The translations under genes and the position numbers were made by a program. The notes below the pieces were generated by a model, which saw only the letters and a program-made list of their open reading frames with translations, had not been told where the DNA came from and ran no database searches. Of a stretch of 64,000 bases of DNA, positions 1 to 10,270 are shown piece after piece; the first letter of the stretch is position 1; every line of letters starts with the position of its first letter. Source of the stretch: Dastarcus helophoroides (taxonomy: Eukaryota > Arthropoda > Insecta > Coleoptera > Bothrideridae); assembly GCA_028583605.1 (NCBI GenBank), contig CM053335.1, positions 13,237,053-13,301,052 of the forward strand. The letters are read 5' to 3'.

Positions 1-772
1 TCAAAGATGCCTCTTATTTACATTCTTGTCTGTAAAAATTTCAAGCACACATTTTATAGATAAATCTGCACATTTCCCAGAAACCTCGACGAACTTACAT
101 CTCCAGAACAAACACACACACGACCAGAACAGCTGACAAGACCGCAAAAGGTGAACTACGTCCTGCATAGAGTCAAACATTTTCCTCATGCATCACGAAG
201 TTTATGCCTTCCCGGGCACATACCCGCACATTCGAAGTGCATTTTACCATATTCCGTCACGTATATGCAAACATCTTGAATATTTCATTATGCCGGCATG
301 GCTCGATATAGTAGAAAACTATAATCGCACGTCTCGAAATTAATTATTTGCAAACGCGAAGAGAAATCTTACATGTTTCGCCGCCTAGAGCCGAGGGAGA
401 TACCAGAAAAATATCAAATTGCTCGAAACACGGGAAAATTACGTCGCTGATTAACTTTCAGCTCGACTCGTTATTTTATTGAAAATTATAGATTGACTCG
501 GGATTTTTAATTTCGTCGGCTTCGTGCCCGGAAAGCGTTCGAAAATGGTAATATCTTGATTGCCGTGTAATTTCTAGTTGTTGGACGCAATAAGGGGGTT
601 TCCCGCATTAAAGGTTAAACAATCTCTTGACCTATAGCTGCGAGGAAGATTCGAGAACGTTTCAGATCGGAGACAGGAAGCCCACGGGGTGCCATTCTCA
701 TTTAGTGGCGCATTCACCACGGGAAACATGGAAGCACAACTTACCTTACAGAATCAAGAAATATGTACATAT
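1..772. other. unique non-coding sequence
   Basis: No tandem structure, RNA gene or convincing exon is visible. Base composition is mixed, with more C and G than the arrays that follow. A 62-codon minus-strand frame at 1-189 runs through a CA-rich stretch and shows no coding signal. The segment ends at the left target-site duplication of the solo LTR. Confidence 0.6.
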
Positions 773-933
773 TGTAACAAAATGTAATCAAAAAATTTAG
801 TTGGGAAGTTTCTAGAAAATTTGATAAGGGAAAGCGGCCGCGATAATAAATCAAACGGCAGATAAGCGCTCCAGAAATGTCGGCAAACGATAAGCCTTAT
901 CTGCTGGATTTTTCAAGAACCCGAATCGGGATC

Positions 934-967
934 TATATATAGGGGGTCCGGTCGGCTCTCCCTCAGT
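934..967 (+). promoter_or_regulatory. core promoter of the solo LTR
   Basis: TATATATA at 934-941 is followed by the arthropod initiator TCAGT at 963-967. The 29-bp spacing is the usual distance from TATA to start, so transcription would begin near 964 and run rightward. Confidence 0.6.
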
Positions 968-1055
968 TAGTTAGTTAGTTGGTTGTTAAAAGTCAGTGAA
1001 TAAGTTAGTTAATTAAACAGTGAATTACAATTGTTGCGTTCTGGAATCAGTCGTA

Positions 1056-1061
1056 AATAAA
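1056..1061 (+). terminator. polyadenylation signal in the LTR
   Basis: AATAAA lies about 93 bp after the predicted start, where a short R region would end. It fits the LTR reading but is a common hexamer in AT-rich DNA. Confidence 0.4.
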
Positions 1062-1365
1062 GTGGGTACAATTCACGGCGTATTAATCATTCGAACCGAT
1101 AACGCGATAATATTAATAGTTTTAATTACAACCAGGGCCAATATCTATTTATTGAATGTTGAAAAAATACTTTCGCAGATCAGTTATCCTTCAAAAATTA
1201 ATCCTGTACCCAAGGACACTGCTTGATGGTAGTCTATAAACTGCAAGCATCGCTCGTGGTAAAAATTCGAGCAATGTCAAATTCGTATTTGTACAAAAAC
1301 TCTAAATCTTTAGCCTGACGATTTCAGGAAAGAAGTGAGAGTATGAAAATTTGGACCTTTGAAAA

Positions 1366-1500
1366 TTGAAATACAAATCTTCGAGTTTGATGATAACTCG
1401 GCTATCGAAACGCGTTGTGTTTTTTAATATTTCTTGGTTTCAGGGGACAAGATTTGTATTTCAATTTTTGAAGATAAGCAAGGACCAGTCCCTTCTACCA
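1366..1500 (+). mobile_element. dispersed Penelope-like repeat, copy A
   Basis: ATTGAAATACAAATCTT at 1366-1382 is repeated inverted at 1449-1465, giving a foldback. Between them lies a degraded hammerhead-like stretch (TTGATGA, a stem ending GGCTATC, then GAAACGCG), then T-rich sequence ending in TTTCAG, then GGGACAAG. The right side continues with the family tail AAGGACCAGTCC. The same blocks recur near 3.8, 27.3, 39.5, 44.6 and 51.5 kb. Here the first base of the ribozyme core is T instead of C. Assignment to Penelope-like elements is inference from this architecture. Confidence 0.5.
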
Positions 1501-3779
1501 AAATTATGGCTTCTTTGAAAATCTCATTTTTTTTCTCAGAATGTTGATCTTTTTTCGAAACTTCGACGTTTTTTGTACATTATAAATTTTTGTTACTAAA
1601 AATGCAATGTTTTTGAGAAATGGAGTTTCTTTGAAAATTTCAACTTAAAAAAGATTCTCTGATTAATAATTTCAACTCTTTTTTTTTCAAATTTAAATAT
1701 TTATTAAACTTGAATTTTTAGAAAATAATTTGACTTTTTTTAAAAATTTTAATGTTTGATTTTTTTCAAATACTTAGTTGACTTTTTTTGAAAATTTCGA
1801 CCACTTAAATATTTCAACTTTTCTACAATTTCAGCTTTTGAGAATTCAACTCTTTTTGAAAAAGCTTCACAATTCGACTTTTTTTGAAATTTAACTTCTC
1901 TTGGTTTCTGCACTTTTTGAAGATATCGACTTATTTGAAAAATTTGACATTTTAAAATTTTTTACTTTTAAACTTTCGATTTTTTCGAAAATATAGACTT
2001 TTTCGTGGATTTTTGACTTACTCGACGTTTTGAATTTTTTGGCAAATTTCGCTTTTATCAGATTTTTAAAAAACTCCCGTCTCATTTAAATTTTTTGTTA
2101 ATTTTGATATTCGAAATTTTAATTCTTTTGTAAATTTGATGAATTTTATATTTTTGAAAAATTTAAATTGCACGAAAATTCAGCTCTTTCAAAATTTCCA
2201 CTTTTTTTCAAAATTTAAATATTTATTAAACTTGAATTTTTAGAAAATAATTTGACTTTCTTAAAAATTTTAATGTTTGCCCTTTTTCAACTACTAGTTG
2301 ACTTTTTTTGAAAATTTCGTCCACTTAAATATTTCAACTTTTCTACAATTTCAGCTTTTGAGAATTCAACTCTTTTTGAAAAAGCTTCACAATTCGACTT
2401 TTTTTGAAATTTAACTTCTCTTGGTTTCTGCACTTTTTGAAGATATCGACTTATTTGAAAAAATTGACATTTTAAAATTTTTTACTTTTAAACTTTCGAT
2501 TTTTTCGAAAATATAGACTTTTTTATGGAATTTTGACTTACTCGACGTGTTGAATTTTTTGGCAAATTTCGCTTTTTTCAAATTTTTAATAACTCCCTTC
2601 TTATTCAAATTTTTTGTTAATTTTGATTTTCGAAATTTTAATTCTTTTGTCAATTTGATGAATTTTACTTTTTTAAAAAATTTCAATTGCACGAAAATTT
2701 AACTCTTTCAAAATTTCCACTTTTTTTCAAAATTTAAATATTTATTAAACTTGAATTTTTGGAAAATAATTTGACTTTTTTTAAAAATTTTAATGTTTGA
2801 CTTTTTTCAAATACTTAGTTGACTTTTTTTGAAAATTTCGACCACTTAAATATTTCAACTTCTCTACAATTTCAGCTTTTAAGACGTCAACTCTTATTGA
2901 AAAAGCTTCACAATTCGACTTTTTTTGAAATTTAACTTCTTTTAGTTTCTACGTTTTTTGAAGATATCGACTTATTTGAAAATTTTGACATTTTAAAATT
3001 CTTCACTTTTAAACTTTCGATTTCTTCGAAAATATAGACTTTTTCGTGGAATTTTGACTTACTCGACGTTTGGAATTTTTTCGCAAATTTCGCTTTTTTC
3101 AAATTTTTAAAAACTCCCTTCTTATTCAAATTTTTTGTTAATTTTGATTTTCGAAATTTTAATTTTTTTGTATATTTGATGAATTTTACTTTTTTGAAAA
3201 ATTTCAATTGCACGAAAATTTAACTCTTTCAAAATTTCCACTTTTTTTCAAAATTTAAATGTTTTTGAAACTTCAAAATTTCGATATTTCCTCTAGATTT
3301 TTATTTTGTTGCAACTTTCGACTTTCTTCGAAATGTGCTGCTTTTTTGTAACGTTCAACGTTTTTGAAACGTCGACATTCGACTATTTTAAATTTTTGAC
3401 CTATTCAAAGTTTTAATTTTTCTCCAAATTTTATATTTTTGAGAATTTCGATTTTCCATTTTCTTTTGAAAAAATGTGGATCTTTCGATCTTCTTTTTAT
3501 TTTCAACCGCGTTTAAAAAGTTTGCACCTTTTTCGCAAAATTATACTTATTTGAAGATTTAAACTTTCAAAAATATTGACTTTTATTCAAAACTAAAAAA
3601 TTGTGATTTTGTCGATCTTTGGTTCTCTTTTTTTAATTTCCACCGTAGTTAAAAATTTTCTACCTTTTTCGCAAAATTCTACTTTTTTGAAGATTTAAAC
3701 TTTCGAAAATATTGCCTTTTTTTCAAAATATTTTAAAAATTTGTGATTTTTTGAAAATTTTAACTCATTCAAAAATTGA
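1501..3779. repeat. T-rich array with three 520-bp higher-order units
   Basis: The stretch consists of short blocks of the type TTTTTGAAAATTTCGAC. A long landmark containing TTGGTTTCTGCACTTTTTG recurs near 1,893, 2,413 and 2,934 (C to T changes in the third), giving tandem units of 520-521 bp between about 1,640 and 3,250. Similar minus-strand frames recur in each unit simply because the units are copies. From 3,250 to 3,779 the blocks diverge into a related family marked by GAAATGTGCTGC, which reappears near 4,190 and 4,747. No coding content is apparent. Confidence 0.8.
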
Positions 3780-3835
3780 ATTAAAAATCTTGTCCCCTGA
3801 AAACAAAGGAAGATTTAAAAACACAACAAAGGTTG

Positions 3836-3876
3836 CTCCAACTCGTTTCGCCAGCCAAGCTATCATCTTCAGAGAG
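3836..3876 (-). ncRNA. hammerhead-ribozyme-like motif 1
   Basis: On the minus strand, in order: CTCT (stem I), the core CTGAAGA matching CUGANGA, one unpaired T, stem II GATAGC with loop TTG and GCTGGC (one mismatch and one wobble), GAA, a 2-bp stem III AC/GT closed by GA, T as the nucleotide before the cleavage point, then GGAG pairing with CTCT. The required core residues are present. The short stem III matches the minimal hammerheads described from Penelope-like elements. The weakened stem II makes present activity doubtful. Confidence 0.4.
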
Positions 3877-3952
3877 ATAGTATCTGTTGAGTGTTTTTAA
3901 TCTTTCTTGGTTTCAGGGGACCCCTGAAGATTAAAAAACAAAACAAAGGTTG

Positions 3953-3993
3953 CTCTAACGCGTTTCTACAGCCAAGCTATCATCTTCAGAGAG
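3953..3993 (-). ncRNA. hammerhead-ribozyme-like motif 2
   Basis: Same layout as motif 1: CTCT, CTGAAGA, an unpaired T, GATAGC-TTG-GCTGTA, GAA, AC-GC-GT, T, then AGAG. Stem I is four Watson-Crick pairs. The closing pair of stem II is lost (G opposite A). Copy F near 51.6 kb keeps a fully paired stem II (GATAGC/GCTATC) but has lost the CTGA core, so the copies decayed differently from what looks like an intact ancestor. Confidence 0.4.
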
Positions 3994-4085
3994 ATAGTAT
4001 CTGTTGTCTTTTTTAATCTTTCTTGGTTTCAGGGGACAAGATTTTTATTTCAATTTTGGAAAATAACCAAGGACCGTCCACTAAA

Positions 4086-7000
4086 ACTCTTTCAAAATTT
4101 CCACTTTTTTCAGAATTGTGGTATTTTTTTAAATGAAAATTTCGACTTTTTCTCTGAGTTTTTATTTTGTTACAGATTTCGACTTTCTTCGAAATGTGCT
4201 GCTTTTTTGAAACTTTCAACGAAAAATTTCAATGGTAAATTTGTGACCTCTTCAATTTTGTAACTTATTTTGAAAAGTTTTCCTTTTTTTTTAATTTTAA
4301 TTTTTTTTTTAATTTTATATTTTTAAAAGTTTTGATTTTTCGGTTTTTCGAAAAAATATCGATCTTTCGATCTTTTCTTTAATTTCCACCGTATTTCAAA
4401 AGTTTCCACCTTTTTTGCAAAATTCTACTTTTTTGAAGATTTAAACTTTCAAAACTATTGACTTTTATTCAAAACTAAAAAATTGTGATCTTGAGGATCT
4501 TTCAATCTTTTTTTTTATTTCCACCTTTTTCGCAAAATTCTACTTTTTATGAAGATTTAAACTTTCCAAAATATTGGCTTTTTTCAAAATATTTTTAAAA
4601 ATCGTGATTTTTGGCGAAATTTTGACATATCTGAAAATGTCAACTTTTTCAAAATTTTCACTTTTTACAAAATTGTGGTATTTTTTGAATTGAAAATTTC
4701 GGCTTTTTTTTTAAATGTTTATTTTGTTACAAATTTCGACATTCTTCGAAATGTGCTGCCTTTTTAAAACTTTCAACGAAACCTTTTCAATGTGACTTAT
4801 TTTAATAATTTTTTTAATGCTCGACAATTTTTCGAAGTTTTGGCTTTGTCTTTTGAAGGTTACGATTTATTTTTCGATGTCGAATTTTGGATTTTTCATA
4901 ATGAACTTTCATTTGAAAATTTCAGTTTTTTGTTTCAAAATCTGAACCTTTTTCAAAGTCTCGTGTTGGTTTATTTTCGACTTTTTAAATTTTTTTTAAA
5001 TTTAAACCGTTTTTCAAAAGTTTCACTTACTCGGAAGTTCTAAGTTTTTTTGGAAAATTTTGCTTTTTTTTAATTTCTCAAAATCCTCTTATTAAAAATT
5101 TAATCTTTGTTTTTTTATTTCTGATTCCCGTTTCAATTTGTTTGTAAATCTGATGAATTTTGCATTGTTTAAAAAATTTCAATTCCACTTTCTTTCAGAA
5201 TTTGCTTTTTTTTTGAAAATTTTCACCTTCTATGATCAAAATTTTGACTTTTCCTGGAAGGTGATTTTTTCAGAATATTGACTTTTTGAAAACGTCGATA
5301 TTGTTTCAAAATTTCGATCCATTTTGATAACTTTGAACTTTTTTTTAGATTTTTAACTGTTTTAAGAATTTCCTTTTTTTTAACTCTAATGTTCCTCTAA
5401 AATAAAAATTTTTGTAAATTCGACTTTGTGAAGAATTCCCCTTTCCCTGAATATTTTGAATTTTTTGAGAATCTGGCTATTTAAATTGCGAATTTTAAAA
5501 ATTTTAAGAGAATTCATGATTCGAAAAAATTTTGACTTTTTTGAAAACTTCACTCTTGTCTCAAAATTATGACTTTTGTGTTTCAAATTGTTCACTTTTT
5601 GCAAATTTCAATAATTTTTTGAATTTTTGACACTTTTTCGAAATTTTGACTTTGTCTTTTGAAAGTACAACTTATTTTTTGAAATTTTGGATTTTTCATA
5701 ATTGATTTTCATTTGAAAAATGTGACTTTTTTTGAAACTTTTAGTTATTTGTTTAAAAATCTGAACCTTTTTCAAACCCTCGCCTTGGTTTAAAATTTTT
5801 GATTTTTTGGAATTTTTGAAAATCTAAACTGTTTTTCAAAATTTTCACTTACTCGAAGCTTTGAATTTTTTGGAAAATTTCGCTTTTTTTCAAATTTTTG
5901 AAAATCTCCTTATTCAAAGCTTTTTTTTAATTTTGATTTCCAAAATTTCAACTCTTGTAATCTGATGAATTTTGCTTTTTTGAAAAATTTAAATTGCACC
6001 TATTTTTCAGAATTTGCATTGTTTTTTTTTTGAAAATTTCAACCTTCTATCATCAAAACTTCGACTTATTTCTCGAAGTTGATTTTTTCCAGATTATTGA
6101 CTTTTTGAAAATTTCGGTAATTATTTAAAAATTTGATCCATTTTGAAAACTTTGACCTATTTTTAGATTTTTGACTTTTTTAAGAATTTCACTTTTTTTA
6201 ACTCTACTTTTTCTCGAAACTCGAATTTTTGTAAAAACTTTGTGAAAAATTCACCTCTTCCTGAAAATTTGGAATTTTTTTTAGAATCTAGCTTCTTAAA
6301 TTGCAAATTTTAAAGATTTTAATCGAATTCGTGATTCAAAAAAATTTTTTTTTTAAATTTCGACCTTCTATCATCCAAATCGACTTTTCTCGAAGTTGTC
6401 AGATTTATTGATTTTTTGAAAATTTCGATAATTTTTTAAAATTTTAATCTGTTTTGAAAACTATGACTAATTTTTCTCGAAACCTCAAATTTTTGTAAAT
6501 TCGTGGAAAATTGGCCTTTTCCTAAAAATTTGGATTTTTTTTGTAGTCTGGCTTATTAAATTGCGAATTTTAAAAATTTTAAACGAATTCGTGATTCGAA
6601 ATAATTTTGACCTTTTTAAAAATTTCAGTCTTTTCTCAAAATTATGATTTTTGTGTTTCAAATTGTTCACTTTTTGCAAATTTCAATAACTTTCTGAATT
6701 TTTGACATTTTTTCGAAGTTTTGACTTTGTCTTTTAAAAGTTACGACTTATTTTTCGAAATTTTGGATTTTTCATAACTGACGATCGTTTAAAAAATGCG
6801 ACTATTTTTGAAAATTTCAGTTATTTGTTTAAAAACCTGAACCTGTTTCAGACTCTCGCGTTGGTATAAAATTTTCGACATTTTAGAATTCTTGAAAATT
6901 TAAACCGTTTTTCAAAATTTTCACTTACTCGAAGTTTTGAATTTTTTAGAAAATTTCGCTTTTTTTCAAATTTTTGAAAATTCCCTTTTTATTCAAAGTC

Positions 7001-8999
7001 TATTTTTTTTAATTTTGATTTTCGAAATTTCAACTCTTGTAATCTGATGAATTTTGCTTTTTTTGAAAAATTTCAATTGCACCTATTTTTCAGAATTGTC
7101 TTTTTTATGAAAATTTCGACCTTCTATCATCAAAATCTCGACTTTTTTCTAGAAGTTGATTTTTTTCAGATTATTGACTTTTTGAACATTTCGGTAATTG
7201 TTTAAAAATTTGATCCATCTTGAAAACTTTGACCTATTTTTAGATTTTTGACTTTTTTAAGAATTTCATTTTTTTTAACTCTATTTTTTCTCGAAACTTC
7301 GAATTTTTGTAAAAACCTTGTGAAAAATTCGCCTCTTCCTGAAAATTTGGAATTTTTTAAGAATCTGGCTTTTTAAATTGCGAATTTTAAACATTTTAAT
7401 CGAGTTCGTGATTTGAAAGAAAATATTTTAATTTTCTAAAAACTTTGACCTTGTCTTAAAATTTGAGCTTTTTTTTCAACATATTGATTTTGTTGCAAAT
7501 TTAGGTTTTCTTTGAAACTCTGAACCATTTTTAAAGTCTCGTCTCGCTTTAAAGATTTCGACTTTGAAATTATTGAAGATTTAAATCGTTTTTCAAAATT
7601 TTGACTTACTCGACGTTTTGAAATTTTTGGCAAATTTCGCTTTTTTTAAATTTTAAAAATCTTATTCAAAATTTATTTATTTTTTTAATTTTAATTTCCG
7701 AAATTTCAACTCTTTTGTAATCTGCTGAATTTTGCTTTTTTGAAAAATTTCGATTGCTTCTTTTTTTCAGAATTTGCATTGTTTTTTTTTTGAAAATTTC
7801 GACCTTCTATCATCAAAACTTTTTTCTCGAAGTTAATATTTTCAGAAAATTGACTATTTGAAAATTTCGGTAATTGTTTGAAAATTTGATCCATTTTGAA
7901 AACTTTAACCTATGGTTAGATTTTCGACTTTTTTAAGAATTTCACTTTTTTGACTTTACTTTTTCTCGAAACTTCGTTTTTTTGTAAAAACTTGGTGACA
8001 AGTGCGCTTCTTCCTGAAAATTCGGAAATTTTTTAAGAATCTGGTTTTTTAAATTGCGAATTTGAAAGATTTTAATCGAATTCGTGATTCGAACAATTTT
8101 GATTTTCTAAAAACTTCGACCTTGTTTTAAAATTTGAGCTTTTTTTCAAAATATTGATTTTGTTGCAAATTTAGGTTTATTTTGAAAATCTGAACCATTT
8201 TTAAAGTCTCGTCTCGGTTTAAAAATTTCGACTTTTTAAATTATTGGAGATTTAAATCATTTTTCAAAATTTTGACTTACTCGAAGTTTTGAACTTGTTG
8301 GCAAATATCGCTTTTTTTCAAATTTTAAAAACTCCCTTCTTATTCAAAAATTTTTTTTAATTTTAATGTCTGAAATTTCAACACTTGTAAATTTGATGAA
8401 TTTTGCTTTTTGCAAAAATTTCAATTACGAGTATTTTCAGAATTTGCTTTGTTTTTTTTTGAAAATTTCGACCCTTTATCATCAAAATTTCGACTTTTTC
8501 TTGAAGTTGTCAGATTTATTGAGTTTTTAAAAATTTCGATAACTTTTTAAAATTTCAATCTGTTTTGAAAACTTGACCTTTTTTGAAATGATTGACCCTT
8601 TTAAAACTTTCACTTTTTTTAACTCTACTTTTCTCGAAACTTCAAATTTTTGTAAATTTGTGGAAAATTGACGTTTTCCTGAAAATTTGGATTTTTTTTG
8701 GAATCTGGCTTTTTACACTGCGAATTTTAGAGATTTTAAACGAATTCGTGATTAGAAAAAATTTTGACTTTTTTAAAAACTTCGACGAATTCGATCGAAT
8801 TTTTTTGTTGTCTTAAAATTTTAACTTTTTTTAAATTTCCCTTTTTTTAAACTTTACTTTCTTAAGAATTCCACTTTTTTTAACTCAACTTGTCCTCGAA
8901 ACATTGAAGAATTCGCCTTTTCCTGAAAATTTGGAATTTTTTTAAGAAACTGGCTTTTTTGAAATTGCGATTTTTAAAATTTTCATCGAATTCATGATT
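4086..8999. repeat. T-rich complex array with units up to about 1.1 kb
   Basis: Continuous GACTTTTTT/GAAAATTTCGAC-type sequence. Long landmarks recur: two similar minus-strand frames at 5386-5604 and 6485-6679 are 1,075 bp apart; GATTTTGTTGCAAATTTAGG near 7,486 and 8,156 marks a further unit of about 660-670 bp; CTTCTATCATC-type blocks occur near 5,229, 6,045, 6,368, 7,120, 7,804 and 8,468. The same landmarks appear reversed in 12,640-15,100. The strand is strongly T-rich throughout, and the open frames are repeat artefacts. Confidence 0.75.
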
Positions 9000-9480
9000 C
9001 GAAAAAGTTTTGATTTTTTAAAAATTCGACGAATTCGATCGAATTTTAAGAAATTCGGATTTTCGAAAAATTCGCGTTTTCCTGAAAATTTGGATTTTTT
9101 TTAACAATTTGGCTCAATTTTTAAATTGAGATTTTCAAAAATTTTGAACGAATTCATGATTCGAAAAAATTTTGATTTTTTAAAAATTCGACGAATTCGA
9201 TCGAATTTCTAGAAATTCGGATTTTCGAAAAATTCGCGTTTTCCTGAAAATTTGGATTTTTTTTAACAATTTGGCTCAATTTTTAAATTGAGATTTTCAA
9301 AAATTTTCATCGAAATCATGATTCGAAAAAATTTTGATTTTTTAAAAATTCGACGAATTCGATCGAATTTTTAGAAATTCGGATTTTCGAAAAATTCGCG
9401 TTTTCCTGAAAATTTGGATTTTTTGTAACAATTTGGCTTAATTTTTAAATTGAGATTTTCAAAAATTTTGAACGAATTCA
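9000..9480. repeat. 162-bp tandem repeat, three copies
   Basis: CGACGAATTCGATCGAATT starts at 9027, 9189 and 9351, exactly 162 bp apart, with near-identical sequence between. Each unit includes the 14-bp palindrome AATTCGATCGAATT and a block GCGTTTTCCTGAAAATTTGG. A diverged relative of the palindrome block sits at 8783. High similarity against a diverged background points to recent local amplification. Confidence 0.85.
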
Positions 9481-9589
9481 TGATTTGAGAAAATTTTGAC
9501 GTTATTAAGAACTTCAACCTTTTTTTCAAAATTTTGACTTTTGCGTTTCAAAAGGTTGATTTTTTTGCAAATTTTGTCTTGCTGGGCCA

Positions 9590-10270
9590 AAATCGTTTTA
9601 GAGAACCTAATTTTTAGCTTATGAAAGATAATTTTGAATTTATTCGATATTCAATTTAACACACTTTTTCACCCCCCTTAAGACTTGAATTTTTAAGGTC
9701 GATCAAGTACGTGTTCGGGCATTGCTTTCAATTATTCTTTTTTTAGAGTTTTAGGTTATAAAATCCTTTTTTTTATTTTGTTGCATCTCTTTTTCTCTTC
9801 CTTAAGGGTTACATTGTTAAAATGGGCCAAATATGGGCTCATTTATTTAATATTTTCTTCACACAGAGTTTAAGGTTAGAAAATGTATTTTTTTAATTTC
9901 TGACACGCCAACTGTGATACCCCTTGTTACCCACTTAAGGGTTAAGTTGTAAAAATGGACCAAATATGTGTTTAATTATTTTTGTCATAGATTACCTTAA
10001 TAAAACTTTAGTTCATAGAACAAACTCTTTATCTCTGTTCCACAATTTCAAAACTCCATTTTATCCCTTTTTACCTTCTTAAGGGTTGAATGGATAAAAT
10101 CGACGAAGTGTCCAATTATTTTTTTTTCGGATTATTTACAGAAAATTTCAGGTTATAGAATGCAGTATTGATTTTGTTCCATGCTAATGTCGAAACACCA
10201 TTTCACCCTCCCCCACCTCTTCTTAACTTTCCTCTTCTTAACCCTCCCTCTTCTTAACCCCCCAACCCCT
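9590..10270. repeat. short array of 125-145-bp units with CTTAAGGG
   Basis: CTTAAG or a one-base variant occurs near 9,677, 9,801, 9,933, 10,078 and 10,222, each usually followed by GGTTGAAT-like sequence and then AAAATGGNCCAA or a relative, and a block like TTTAGGTTATAGAATG. The units are diverged, so the array is old. It has a different character from the T-rich arrays to its left. The last unit degenerates into CCT/CTT-rich sequence. Confidence 0.65.

Larger units (their letters stand above)
773..1140 (+). mobile_element. candidate solo LTR of a retrotransposon
   Basis: A 368-bp segment begins TGTAACAA and ends GGGCCA, and is flanked on both sides by ATAT (769-772 and 1141-1144), a 4-bp duplication as left by many Ty3/gypsy-type integrases. 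Inside are a TATA box (934-941), a TCAGT initiator 29 bp downstream (963-967), a TTAG run just after it, and AATAAA at 1056-1061. That order of U3, R and U5 signals is what an insect LTR shows. CAGATAAG at 859-866 is repeated inverted as CTTATCTG at 896-903 in the upstream part. No internal retroviral-type coding sequence or second LTR lies nearby, so this is read as a solo LTR. ATAT is a weak duplication in AT-rich DNA, and the 3' boundary could be at 1130 (ATTACA) instead. Confidence 0.6.
3780..4085. mobile_element. dispersed Penelope-like repeat, copy B (rearranged)
   Basis: Two copies of the hammerhead-like segment, both on the minus strand, alternate with plus-strand pieces ending in TCTTTCTTGGTTTCAGGGGA (near 3,900 and 4,018). 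The outer ends are the inverted TTGAAATACAAATC-type termini; the right end continues into the tail AACCAAGGACCGTCC. Such nested, partly inverted partial copies are known for Penelope-like retroelements, and simple foldback could also produce them. This copy interrupts the T-rich array. Confidence 0.5.
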
